This document shows positions 45,523 to 54,405 of a DNA stretch of 64,000 bases, one piece after another. The notes beneath the pieces were generated by a model. The model made no database searches. It was given only the letters and a program-made list of their open reading frames with translations, and was not told the DNA's origin. The DNA lies in NCBI RefSeq assembly GCF_017742245.1, contig NZ_JAGHKO010000005.1, forward strand, positions 651,747 to 715,746, in the 5' to 3' direction. Within the stretch, counting starts at the first letter, position 1, and each line of letters opens with the position of its first letter. Source of the DNA: Niastella soli (lineage in GTDB: Bacteria > Bacteroidota > Bacteroidia > Chitinophagales > Chitinophagaceae). The position numbers and the translations under genes were made by a program.

Positions 45523-46443
45523 ATGACCGATCTTGATATGCTAAAACGACAGTTCGAATCCTGTATGATAGGTGGTGCAATTGGGGATGCTTGGGGTAGT
45601 GCGTTTGAAAATATAAGCACTCCGAATAATAAAACAACTTTCTTTTTAGGTCAAATAAAGGCGCCGGTTAGAGAATGGGCTTTTACTGATGATACCCAAC
45701 TGACCATGGCGACTTGTGAAACCATCTGTACGTCCCCAGTCTTTGATTCCGGCCTGCTGGCGCGGACTTTTGTGCGTTATTACAAAGAAAGAAGGTTAAC
45801 AGGTCTTGGGGCAAGTACACTAAAGGCTATTGTTGAATTAGAGGCCGGAGCACATTGGAGTCAGGTTGGACGATCCGGAGAATTTGCAGCAGGTAACGGT
45901 GCTGCCATGCGTATTGCTCCGCTTGCATTCCTTGGCAATATAACAAGGGAGGATATCAGAGATGCCTGTAGGATTACTCACCGGAATGACGAAGCCTATG
46001 TTGGAGCTTTGGCTATATTTCTAAGTATTAGAGCGGTAATATCAGGAGCCTGGACCGGTGAAAATAATTTGTTTGATCTAATAGTTCCAGAATTACCTGA
46101 TACACGGGTGCGTGACAGACTTATTGAAATTAATTCTATTCAAAACAAGTCTGATATAAAAACCATTGCTGAATTAGGAAAAGATGGATATGTAGTAAAT
46201 TCAGTTCCTTTTGCCATCTTCGCGGCTACGCAGGTTAACAAAATTGGCTTGCACAAAATGTACGAAAACATAATTAATGAAGGTGGTGATACAGATACCA
46301 ATGCCTCCCTTGCCGGCCAGATAGCAGGTGCTCTACTTGGAATTAATAATTTCCCTGAACAACTTTTGTTAAAACTGCAAACAGTAGATCAATATAAATG
46401 GATGTTAGACGTTGTTTGTAAAACTAAAAATTTTATAGGGTAG
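45523..46443 (+). CDS. ADP-ribosylglycohydrolase (DraG family)
   Basis: A 306-residue enzyme with the DraG metal-site motifs: GGAIGDAWGSAFEN near residue 18, FTDDTQLTMA near 56 and GGDTDTNASLAGQIAGALLG near 260. DraG-type enzymes remove ADP-ribose from proteins or hydrolyse related ADP-ribose derivatives. In an island setting it may be cargo that reverses a toxin or defence modification; that is inference. Confidence 0.85.
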   Translation: MTDLDMLKRQFESCMIGGAIGDAWGSAFENISTPNNKTTFFLGQIKAPVREWAFTDDTQLTMATCETICTSPVFDSGLLARTFVRYYKERRLTGLGASTLKAIVELEAGAHWSQVGRSGEFAAGNGAAMRIAPLAFLGNITREDIRDACRITHRNDEAYVGALAIFLSIRAVISGAWTGENNLFDLIVPELPDTRVRDRLIEINSIQNKSDIKTIAELGKDGYVVNSVPFAIFAATQVNKIGLHKMYENIINEGGDTDTNASLAGQIAGALLGINNFPEQLLLKLQTVDQYKWMLDVVCKTKNFIG

Positions 46444-46480
46444 GGCATTCGGGCCGGGAGAACCTATTTTAAATTTGACC

Positions 46481-46969
46481 TCAAATATCTCTGAATAACC
46501 AATTAGAATCTATCTCTTTATTGTCGCTAATTATAGCCGAATTCCCGCCCTTAATATCAAAGGTTGAATCAATTATCTTATTGTCACAAAAAATGATATT
46601 CGAAAATTCACACAATTCAAATTTGCATTCAATCAAACTTCCCCCCATTATTTCAGCTCTAAAAAACGAAGACTCTCTAAAAATACAGTTTATAAATTTT
46701 ATTGAATATAAAATTGACTTGGTAAAATCTACATTTATAAATAAGCAGTTTACAAAGGTAGTTTCGACCAAATAGCTGGAATACAGTGAAACGTTTTCAA
46801 ATTTTACATTTTGGTAAATAGATTTTACAGAAATTAAGTCATCTAAATTAACTTGAATGATTTCTGCATCGCGAACATTTATTTCATTAAACGACATATC
46901 CTCATTTGAATTTATACCACTATCGTCTTTGTTTGGTTTTATACTCTTAATAAATTTTTCTTTGTCCAT
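46481..46969 (-). CDS. Pentapeptide-repeat protein
   Basis: A 162-residue protein. Residues about 50-145 show the A(D/N)LXX-like five-residue periodicity: TTFVNCLFINVDFTKSILYS and KFINCIFRESSFFRAEIMGG. This predicts a right-handed quadrilateral beta helix. Some such proteins mimic DNA and protect gyrase, but function varies. It converges on the DraG gene. Confidence 0.65.
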   Translation of the reverse strand: MDKEKFIKSIKPNKDDSGINSNEDMSFNEINVRDAEIIQVNLDDLISVKSIYQNVKFENVSLYSSYLVETTFVNCLFINVDFTKSILYSIKFINCIFRESSFFRAEIMGGSLIECKFELCEFSNIIFCDNKIIDSTFDIKGGNSAIISDNKEIDSNWLFRDI

Positions 46970-47117
46970 AAATTAAGTTTGACTTTAACGTCTATTATTC
47001 TACTTGGCGCTTCTTTTCTACTAATGTTATGTTGCGTGCAAATCAAGGTGATATTGTGCATAGGTTTGAAAATATTTGACTAGCGTTACGGAGCTTATGG
47101 GGTTTGGGTACATCTGT

Positions 47118-47579
47118 CTAGATTTTTCGTTTGCTTTTAATTACTCTATCCACGTAGTCAATTATCTCTTGTTTTTCAGATGCGGAATATACGAATTGTC
47201 CCCGCTTATGAAAAAAGTAAGCTGCTATTTCGCCAGGTTCTTTATTTTCAATGTAATATAAATGTTCTATCTCTTCAACGATTTTTTGAATTACTTCTTT
47301 CTGCTCATTGGCTCTTTTAAGTGCATCCTTATCCCCATTAATTACCTTGAGTCTTTCCCATGATGGCAAGTCAGTTGTTAGATATTCGAAATCGGCGCTT
47401 AGTTTTTCGATTCTGTCAGGAGGTACTTTTCCTATTCCATTGCAGTAGGCACATTTTCCGGGCGCCCAGAATAATTCTTTTTTAAGCCGCTTAATGTCTT
47501 CAACGTCGACATTTCCTTTTCCCAAACATCTTGGACAGTCGACCATATTGCTACGAAAGATCCGGTTAAAAAATTTCAT
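47118..47579 (-). CDS. Hypothetical protein with DnaJ-like zinc motif
   Basis: A 153-residue protein. An N-terminal CPRCLGKG (near residue 15) and CAYCNGIGKV (near residue 43) form two CxxCxGxG units, as in the DnaJ zinc-binding region. The rest is helical. No J domain is present. It follows the membrane protein gene at 47609 by 29 bp, likely one operon. Confidence 0.55.
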   Translation of the reverse strand: MKFFNRIFRSNMVDCPRCLGKGNVDVEDIKRLKKELFWAPGKCAYCNGIGKVPPDRIEKLSADFEYLTTDLPSWERLKVINGDKDALKRANEQKEVIQKIVEEIEHLYYIENKEPGEIAAYFFHKRGQFVYSASEKQEIIDYVDRVIKSKRKI

Positions 47580-47608
47580 TGAATAAAGCTTTAGATTGAT
47601 TAGTTTTT

Positions 47609-48151
47609 TTATCTTACCTCATCTAGAGGTTTCCATTGACCTTTTTTGAAATAAACGTTGTTAAATTTTGGAGAGTAAAATACCAAATAAAAACTCCAGG
47701 TACTTCGGTAAGTGGTCGGATTACTTGTCATAATATGATGAGTTGGTTGCTCCATTTTAAGTTCAAGTCGTTCCGAACTGTATGAATTTGTAGTTGTAAT
47801 TGAGCCCCGATATGTTTTTAGTATTTTCTCTTTATCTGTAACGTAGAAATAAATGGAATCGTTGTTCTTTATTTCAAACCTAAATTTTTCATATTGCCAG
47901 TTTGATTGTTTGCCTGGGAAATAGGCCCGATTAACGATGTATTGTCCGTAATAGTCCTTTTTCTTTAAATCTGTTTTAACTGACAACCATTGAACAACTG
48001 TTAAAAAAAGTGCAAGTCCAAGTATTCCAATTCCTATTAGCCCAACTGCTTTGCCGAAGATTTTCTTTCTTGTCAGCAACCAAATCATTAAGAGAATTCC
48101 TGTCAACGGAACAAGGATAAAAACAAAATATAAATTAAAACCAAATCCCAT
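47609..48151 (-). CDS. Hypothetical membrane protein
   Basis: A 180-residue protein with two N-terminal membrane helices (about residues 5-26 and 33-53). A mainly beta extracytoplasmic domain with many aromatic residues follows. No family is recognised. First gene of the probable operon with the zinc-motif protein. Confidence 0.5.
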   Translation of the reverse strand: MGFGFNLYFVFILVPLTGILLMIWLLTRKKIFGKAVGLIGIGILGLALFLTVVQWLSVKTDLKKKDYYGQYIVNRAYFPGKQSNWQYEKFRFEIKNNDSIYFYVTDKEKILKTYRGSITTTNSYSSERLELKMEQPTHHIMTSNPTTYRSTWSFYLVFYSPKFNNVYFKKGQWKPLDEVR

Positions 48152-48374
48152 TTTCTTATCTTATTAATTGTCCGAAGTGTCGACTCTCTATAGCATAATG
48201 TTCAGGGATTACTGCCAAATGCTCAATAGTAAGAGAGTAATTAAAGTTAAGCCACTATATTGGTAGACATGTAAATGCCGGTTTTAGTGGATCTAAATAA
48301 ATCAAATCTTGTCCGATTAAACTATTGCACCTTGCCGGAAATGCCACTTAACGAAGTAGTAATTTTAAAAGAAT

Positions 48375-48602
48375 CTATAGGCCCTCAACTCTTTTGTGAA
48401 AGTCGGATAAACTAATCTTAAAATATTTGCATAACGCGGATAGGGAACTAACAGATAGGTTTGCCTTAGACGTTTCAATTCGACCAACGTGTATATTTAT
48501 GTCATTATATACATCTTCCTGGGATACTCCCTTTTCTTCTCTTAGTTCCTTAATGACAATCGCAATTTTCTGTAATAATTTATTATCTCGTATCTGGCTC
48601 AT
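48375..48602 (-). CDS. XRE-family HTH regulator
   Basis: A 75-residue protein with one Cro/C1-type helix-turn-helix (IVIKELREEKGVSQEDVYND, GRIETSKANLSVSSLSALCK). It faces the 380-bp structured intergenic region and may control the divergent genes from 48983. Confidence 0.8.
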   Translation of the reverse strand: MSQIRDNKLLQKIAIVIKELREEKGVSQEDVYNDINIHVGRIETSKANLSVSSLSALCKYFKISLSDFHKRVEGL

Positions 48603-48982
48603 ATGCTAGCCAAGATGTGAATAAAGAATTATCTGATTAATGACGAATATGTCATTATTTGCATTAATTTTGATGTATTAATATAACCTTGAAGTACTTC
48701 AAGTAAAACAGGTACGCTTACGAGTCTCGCCACACGAATCTGACTAATTCACAAATGCGAGGTAAGTAAAGCGCCCAATCCTTATATTGCACTATAGGGT
48801 TGGGCCTACTTATGTCTTTTCGCATTTGGCCGCCGAAAGGTGGTGGGCTTAGTCAGAGCCCGTGTGGCAAAAGGCAGGTGGGTTCCAACCCTTTAGTTTT
48901 CTGGCCCGTTTTAATCCGCCCCGGGAACCTTCCTTTCTTTTAGGCTCATCAAACCATATCACGTAACCTAAAATCATTTCAA
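48603..48982. other. 380-bp intergenic region with stem-loops
   Basis: It holds GCCCAATCC/GGTTGGGC (about 48770-48798) and several GC-rich complementary words at 48820-48930, unlike the AT-rich cargo around it. It separates divergent regulator genes. A structured RNA or transfer/replication signal is possible; nothing is identified. Confidence 0.35.
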
Positions 48983-49393
48983 ATGAATGAGCCATTAAAC
49001 ACCTCCCGTCCTGGGATATCCTTTTCTGGTAAGACCTATAACAAACACCCACAATGGTACAACCAGCCATTACGCCTCACCAAAGAACAGAAAAAAGATC
49101 CCCTGCTGGTACTGGACGATTTTTTTGAATGCTACCATCTAAATGAGGTCCGCCAAACCTTATGGGAATGGCTAACGGAAGTCCTTTCCAGTCAGCGTAG
49201 TGTAGCCATTGAGCCGCTTGATCGAAATAATCATATTCATTTCTACGAAAAAATAGAAGCGGTTATTGAATTGGCATTTGTCATGAAAAATAGGATGCAT
49301 AAGCATCGGCGTAGGCAGGAACGGAAAAAATGCAAAAGGAATAGACCGGCTGGAAGTAATCAGGTGGATACATTAAACGAAAGGCAGTTATAG
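48983..49393 (+). CDS. Conserved-looking mobile-element protein of unknown function
   Basis: A 136-residue protein. It has a helical core (VLDDFFECYHLNEVRQTLWEWLTEVL in two stretches near residues 40-66) and a very basic C-terminus (HKHRRRQERKKCKRNR), suggesting nucleic-acid binding. It is followed after 4 bp by the S24-type regulator gene, so they form an operon. Family not recognised. Confidence 0.5.
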   Translation: MNEPLNTSRPGISFSGKTYNKHPQWYNQPLRLTKEQKKDPLLVLDDFFECYHLNEVRQTLWEWLTEVLSSQRSVAIEPLDRNNHIHFYEKIEAVIELAFVMKNRMHKHRRRQERKKCKRNRPAGSNQVDTLNERQL

Positions 49394-49397
49394 AGGT

Positions 49398-50054
49398 ATG
49401 AAAGATATTGGTATCCGCCTTCGTGAATACAGGAGCCGATCAAACGCTAAGATGCCTGCTATTGCTTCGGCAACGGGTATTGCAAAGGAGACGCTATATA
49501 AATGGGAAAAAGGGACAAAACCAAGTAGTATTGAGGAATATTATAAACTGAAGGGTTACCTGGATAAGATGGAAGTTAGCCTGGATGAAGAGACCTTTGA
49601 ACTTGTAAAACAACATCCGGCAACATTAAGAATTCCTCTGACCAGCGCAGGTCCTGCGGTTCCACAATCCGATGGTAAAGCGGCCAGTGGCATGGTAATC
49701 TTTTCTAATAATGAACCGGAATTAATTGTTGATCGTATAAGTGCCCCTTGTCTTGGTGCGGTGGAAGGTTCTATTGAAATGATCGGTAATAGCATGGAAC
49801 CCACGTTTTGCAATGGTTGCCGTATAGCTATAGTCCGGCTTTCCGATAATCGATCTCTTATTCCTGGCCAGTACTATTATGTCATCGACACCAACTGGCA
49901 GGGGATAGTCCGAAGGGTTTATCAGGGTGAAAAGGAAAATTGTATCCGCCTGGTTGCTGATAACCCTGACCAATTTAAGCACCCGCCCGTTGAAAAAAGC
50001 CTGGAACAGATAGCAGCCATTTTTAAGGTAAGTGCAGCATTAATTAAATTCTAA
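49398..50054 (+). CDS. XRE-S24 (LexA/CI-like) regulator
   Basis: A 218-residue protein. The N-terminal HTH (IASATGIAKETLYKWEKGTK) is followed by an S24 peptidase-like domain with nucleophile Ser132 in GNSMEPTF. The catalytic Lys expected in the next strand (usually VKR) reads VRR at 171-173, so self-cleavage may be lost. It probably regulates element genes in response to stress or repressor binding. Confidence 0.8.
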   Translation: MKDIGIRLREYRSRSNAKMPAIASATGIAKETLYKWEKGTKPSSIEEYYKLKGYLDKMEVSLDEETFELVKQHPATLRIPLTSAGPAVPQSDGKAASGMVIFSNNEPELIVDRISAPCLGAVEGSIEMIGNSMEPTFCNGCRIAIVRLSDNRSLIPGQYYYVIDTNWQGIVRRVYQGEKENCIRLVADNPDQFKHPPVEKSLEQIAAIFKVSAALIKF

Positions 50055-50071
50055 TCAAAACTTATCCAGTT

Positions 50072-50290
50072 ATGAAACTTAATCAAAAAGCACTTAAAGC
50101 AATAAACAACCCCGTCACCCGCCGTCGGTTGATGGATGCCCTGGGCTGTACTGAGTTTACTATAGCCCGGTATATTCAAAAGAATAGCGATAATCTCACT
50201 AAAGCTGCTTCCATGAAGATTATAAGGGAAGTGACCGGATTGTCGGATAGTGAAATATTGGAAGAATCGGTTATTATAGGCAAATATTGA
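50072..50290 (+). CDS. Small putative DNA-binding protein
   Basis: A 72-residue protein with an HTH-like helical pattern (RRRLMDALGCTEFTIARYIQ, IIREVTGLSDSEILEES). It is 17 bp downstream of the S24 regulator and likely in the same operon, which ends at a terminator at 50334. Confidence 0.5.
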   Translation: MKLNQKALKAINNPVTRRRLMDALGCTEFTIARYIQKNSDNLTKAASMKIIREVTGLSDSEILEESVIIGKY

Positions 50291-50333
50291 TAGCCCCTGT
50301 TTTAATAAAGCTACTAATCAGTACCATTACCAT

Positions 50334-50371
50334 GAAGCCCGGATGTTTCTACATCGGGGCTTTTTTTCTTT
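50334..50371 (+). terminator. Terminator of the 48983-50290 operon
   Basis: AAGCCCGGATGT/ACATCGGGGCTT stem with loop TTCT and one mismatch is followed by T7. Confidence 0.8.
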
Positions 50372-50544
50372 GAACATTTCGTATGATTACTTATATTGTA
50401 ATATCAGGCATAAGTTTGTTTTAAATTATAAATTCTTTCAATCAGATATATTGGTACGTGACAAGAGAGGAGAAGTAACTGAATAAAAATTAAACACTGC
50501 AATTTTTGAAGCTGTTGTTTTATTAGATCCACAAAGTAAAAGAT

Positions 50545-51084
50545 ATGGCAGAAAGTAAATTTTTTGGTGCCGGGTATTCCCTGATCGGTAAATTCCCATT
50601 TATCTGCTTTGTTTTTATAACAGCATGTAAAAATGGAGATTATCGAATCAGGGGAAATGAAGATCGGTTTAGAAAGCTGATTTGTTATTACGATTCTCTG
50701 TCAAACATACATCCCTTCTATTTGGAGTATACATCCAATGTAACAAATTTTGCCATTGACAATAAAGTTTTTGATTCTGAAATAAGGACGGAAAAAGAGA
50801 TTGCTTCCGAGTTTGAAAAAAATGGTATAAGGTATAATTCTATCCAGGTTCTTATTTCAAAAATGAAAGCATTAGGAGTTTTGTCAATAGGGAAAAATCG
50901 TTCATCTGTTTGTGATTATATTTCATTGGGAATACGGGATGCTTTCTATGATAGGCAAATGCAATATGTAATACATCAAAATTTTTATTCCAACAAAAAA
51001 TGTGAACCTCATTCTTTTCCCACTACGTCAAAAGAAATTTCAAGAGATGTTTATTTGTTTAAAGGGAAATCTCCTTTTGAATAA
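50545..51084 (+). CDS. Hypothetical protein, possibly lipoprotein
   Basis: A 179-residue protein. Residues 11-28 are hydrophobic and end FITAC, a plausible lipobox, though 10 residues precede the basic LIGK start of the segment. The remainder is mixed alpha/beta with KEIASEFEKNGIRYNSIQVL. No family is recognised. Confidence 0.45.
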   Translation: MAESKFFGAGYSLIGKFPFICFVFITACKNGDYRIRGNEDRFRKLICYYDSLSNIHPFYLEYTSNVTNFAIDNKVFDSEIRTEKEIASEFEKNGIRYNSIQVLISKMKALGVLSIGKNRSSVCDYISLGIRDAFYDRQMQYVIHQNFYSNKKCEPHSFPTTSKEISRDVYLFKGKSPFE

Positions 51085-51180
51085 CCGGTAAAGAATTGAC
51101 GCTTATGAAAATAATTAATTAACGAAACAATTTACCGTGGAATCTATTTATAAGCCTAACGTGCATGCATTTCGGCGCTT

Positions 51181-51423
51181 TTATTTCATCTTCCTTTTTA
51201 AATTATTCACCTCCCGTTCCTTTGCATTCACCAACTGCTGAATCATCTTACGAACGGAATCTTCGCTATGCAAAACTTCATCGGAAAAACCGGGATCAGT
51301 CTGGTATAAGCTGTCTGTATATAAGAGTAGTTGTTGTAATGATGGATGGTTTTTTAATTTAAGATAGCGGTATTTGAAATCGTTGGCCGTGTGCCGGTCC
51401 AGCTTTTGGCTAGTGTTATACAA
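51181..51423 (-). pseudogene. Partial, diverged copy of the mob-accessory gene
   Basis: Eighty codons closely match the C-terminal 80 residues of the protein at 52776-53366 (NTSQKLDRHTANDFKYRYLK, LVNAKEREVNNLKRKMK). The N-terminal coiled coil and membrane helix are missing. Nucleotide differences are spread throughout, so it is an old copy or comes from a related element. Confidence 0.75.
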
Positions 51424-51523
51424 GCCAAATACATCACACTTATTGGTAACTTATTCGACAACCCGTCGCCTTGGGCTATTTGTTGCTATTAACCACCACT
51501 TTATACGTTCAATGCAATGTTAC

Positions 51524-52564
51524 CTAATCCTTCGTCCACATGTGAGGTGTTTTGAATTCAAGAAAAGTAATTCTGTTGCCATGCCTGAAAATCAGCCCGG
51601 TGTTTTGATAACTGATAGGATTTTTATTTGCGTCACTTGTTCCCCAGTTTTCTCTATACGCCGTTACACTTACGTCGTTTGTCAAATGCGTATTTGCAAA
51701 TTGAAAAGATATTCTCCTTTTTAGCAAGGTGTCAATAGGAATTATTTTGAAGTTTACATGTTTTGCCAAAATTGTTGCAGAGTCTGTACAGTAGATAGAG
51801 TATAAAGTGTCATTGTACGGAAATGCTAACATTGTCCTTGTTGTGAATTCATCGGCATAGTATTTTACTCCCGATGGCAGTGTTGTATCGAAATGTTTTT
51901 TTCCCTTTAAACTGTCAACATCCACATACCAATTGCAAAATCTTTTTTGTTTTTCGTCTTTAAGTTCGTAAAGTTTTGTCGGGTCTTTTATTAAAAGATA
52001 GTCTGAAAAGCCACTCATGTGTGCTAAGAAACTGCTTACAACATAATTGTCTTTAAATTTAAAGACTTGTTGAACACCGGTTGCTGGATAAGAAAACGTT
52101 TTGTTTGTTTTCTTATTCCAAAAAAATACAGCACCTCCCCATTCTCCAGCAGAGCAGGCATGAACATAGTATGTTGAATCATTGTAATAAGGTAGTCCGT
52201 ATTTAAAGGGCTGATTGTTGTACTTCTTTAAAGCAAAACCTGTGTCAAGATAGAAAATGTCTTTATCCGTTGAAAGCAGAATTGTGTCGTTATAAGAGTG
52301 TAAGAACTGAATTTTTAGCTTTGAAAATCTTGCAGTCAGGCTATCAACGAAATTAAATGCTGTATCAAGAACAATAACTTTACCATCTTCCTGCAAACAA
52401 AAAATGTGTCCAGAGTGGTAAACTGCTGAATTAATAATTGTATCGCCTTTTATGGACTTAACAGAAACTAAAAAACGTTTCGCTGTTATGTTCTGCTTTG
52501 GGATAGTGCAAGTAACGAAAGCTGTAAGAAAAAGGAAAATGGTTAAATTACGTAGGGTGCTCAT
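51524..52564 (-). CDS. Hypothetical secreted protein, possibly beta-propeller lipoprotein
   Basis: A 346-residue protein with a signal peptide/lipobox (FLTAFVTCTIP). Repeating beta-strand units follow (GHIFCLQEDGKVIVLDTAF, NDTILLSTDKDIFYLDTGF, NDTLYSIYCTDSATILAK) that suggest a beta-propeller. No family is recognised. It lies between the partial (51181) and full (52776) copies of the mob-accessory gene, as captured cargo. Confidence 0.5.
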   Translation of the reverse strand: MSTLRNLTIFLFLTAFVTCTIPKQNITAKRFLVSVKSIKGDTIINSAVYHSGHIFCLQEDGKVIVLDTAFNFVDSLTARFSKLKIQFLHSYNDTILLSTDKDIFYLDTGFALKKYNNQPFKYGLPYYNDSTYYVHACSAGEWGGAVFFWNKKTNKTFSYPATGVQQVFKFKDNYVVSSFLAHMSGFSDYLLIKDPTKLYELKDEKQKRFCNWYVDVDSLKGKKHFDTTLPSGVKYYADEFTTRTMLAFPYNDTLYSIYCTDSATILAKHVNFKIIPIDTLLKRRISFQFANTHLTNDVSVTAYRENWGTSDANKNPISYQNTGLIFRHGNRITFLEFKTPHMWTKD

Positions 52565-52775
52565 TGCAATTGTAGGTAATATTATATTTTTACTATTAAA
52601 CGCTGTACGCTTCTTTCTACAGGAAATAATTTTTGTAAGATTTAAAACAACCTTGTTCGAATTCAGTCTCCATCCCCAACGGATATGTCTTTCTTAGGGT
52701 GATGGTTGAGTCTTTATTAAATTACCATTGTAAAAATATATAGGTTCGACGAAATTATTACCAAAACTGTTAGGT

Positions 52776-53366
52776 TTATTTCATCTTCCTTTTTAAATCA
52801 TTCACCTCCCGTTCCTTTTCATTTACCAACTGCTGAATCATCTTGCGTACAGAATCTTCTCCATGTAAAACTTCCTCGGTAAAGCCGGGATTGGTCTGAT
52901 ATAAACTGTCCGTAAATAGGAGTAATTGCTGTAATGAAGGGTGGTTTTTTAATTTAAGGTAGCGGTATTTGAAATCGTTGGCGGTATGCCAATCGAGCTT
53001 TTGGCTGGTGTTATACCAGCCGCAGAACGTCAGGCACAGTACAATAAATAGCCCTACTGATACCCATATTAATTTAGGTACGTGGTGATGGTGAAATACT
53101 TTATTCTCAACTGGCTGCTTTAATAGTGTTACACTTGTTGCCAACTTTCCCGACAATTCATCCATTTGTTTCGTGGGGAATTTTATGGCGGTAATTGCCA
53201 CTTTGATATCCGTTAGCTGTTTTTTTATATCTGTGACATCCTGCAATGGTGTCTGGATAGTCTTTATTTTCTCCTGAATGCCTGCAATTTGCTCTGCCTG
53301 CTTTTGTATTATATTAGTTATTACTTCTGTAAATGGAGTCGATATTTCATTATTCTGCTCTGTCAT
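52776..53366 (-). CDS. Mobilization-region membrane protein with coiled coil
   Basis: A 196-residue protein. An N-terminal coiled coil (about residues 10-85) is followed by one membrane helix (LIWVSVGLFIVLCLTFCGWY) and a C-terminal soluble domain. It is 28 bp downstream of the relaxase gene, in the same mob operon as mobC and relaxase. Such proteins accompany relaxases in Bacteroidota elements; the exact role is unknown. Confidence 0.6.
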   Translation of the reverse strand: MTEQNNEISTPFTEVITNIIQKQAEQIAGIQEKIKTIQTPLQDVTDIKKQLTDIKVAITAIKFPTKQMDELSGKLATSVTLLKQPVENKVFHHHHVPKLIWVSVGLFIVLCLTFCGWYNTSQKLDWHTANDFKYRYLKLKNHPSLQQLLLFTDSLYQTNPGFTEEVLHGEDSVRKMIQQLVNEKEREVNDLKRKMK

Positions 53367-53394
53367 AGTTAACTATTTTAATGATGAAGTAGAA

Positions 53395-54405
53395 TCACCT
53401 TTTATGTTTATGCTGCTTTTTTCTTTTCTTGCGCAGATACGCTTCCTGGCTGAAGTTATAGGACAGGTTTTCTTGTGTTTCCTCCGACTTTAATAATTCC
53501 TCAAATACTTTATTCATTTTATTGAGTACGTCGCTTGCCTTTTCTAATGCTGTATTAGCTGTGGTAAGCTTTTTAGAATGATGTTTGGATAGTGAGAGAA
53601 TTTTATGGAAATCCTGTTTTGGGTTTTGGACTTGTAATGCAGCCTCTTGTTGTTTCGGCTCTTTGTCAACCTTTTCATTAATTCCCTGGGATAATGCTTT
53701 CTGTAATCCGCTAAAAGAAAATTTCCGGTCAACCTGGCTGCCTTTAAATGAAAATTTATCCATTTTAAAACTTATTCCCTGGATCTCCTGCGTCTGTCCC
53801 TTGTACTTGAATTGTGTATCAATACCCTGTTTTTGCAACCGCGTAACCAATGTCTCCATTGTACTACACTTTGGCAGCAGCTCAGCAATAGCCATGTATA
53901 TTTTATACCTTGATGCCTCCAGTTCGTTCATGTTTTCCAGATTGGTAATGGCTATTTCTTTTTTTATTGCCGGGATCAGTTTGTATTCCTGCGTTAATTG
54001 CTGTGCCACTTTTTTACCTAGCAACCCTATATAATTATCTTTAATGACCTTGCCGTCATTATCAATCATGTTGGCGACAATATGAAGATGCAGGTGTGAT
54101 TTGTCAGTATGTTTAACGATCGAGTACTGTGTATTAACAATGCCCAGTCGCTGCAGGTATTGGCCGGCAATCGTCTGTAACATTTCATTAGATGGTCTTT
54201 CCGATGGATGAAAACTTACAATTCCGTGGAAAAATGCCTTTTCTTTTCCCGGTCGCAATTGTTGCTGGCGGATAAAATCTTCAGCCATTAGCCTGAAATC
54301 ATGCTCTCTTACACCATCGGTTATCAGTACTTCCGCCCCCGGTTTATTACAGATATACCGGCAGGTATGATAAACAGAATCGGCAGGAATTACTTTACTG
54401 ATCAT
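53395..54405 (-). CDS. Relaxase/mobilization nuclease
   Basis: A 336-residue protein. The N-terminal relaxase domain has the HUH metal motif as SHLHLHIVANMI near residue 122 and the PGKEKAFFHGIVSFHPSERP segment. It nicks oriT and leads single-stranded DNA into a conjugation channel supplied by a helper. Catalytic Tyr is probably among the N-terminal Tyr residues (VYHTCRYICN). It overlaps mobC by 4 bp. Confidence 0.85.
   Translation of the reverse strand: MISKVIPADSVYHTCRYICNKPGAEVLITDGVREHDFRLMAEDFIRQQQLRPGKEKAFFHGIVSFHPSERPSNEMLQTIAGQYLQRLGIVNTQYSIVKHTDKSHLHLHIVANMIDNDGKVIKDNYIGLLGKKVAQQLTQEYKLIPAIKKEIAITNLENMNELEASRYKIYMAIAELLPKCSTMETLVTRLQKQGIDTQFKYKGQTQEIQGISFKMDKFSFKGSQVDRKFSFSGLQKALSQGINEKVDKEPKQQEAALQVQNPKQDFHKILSLSKHHSKKLTTANTALEKASDVLNKMNKVFEELLKSEETQENLSYNFSQEAYLRKKRKKQHKHKR

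Noticed and set aside
40839..48602. Integron-like cassette array (small orphan minus-strand genes, GTTGGGC words)
   Set aside because: No integron integrase in the window, spacing irregular, and I could not fold convincing attC sites between the genes.
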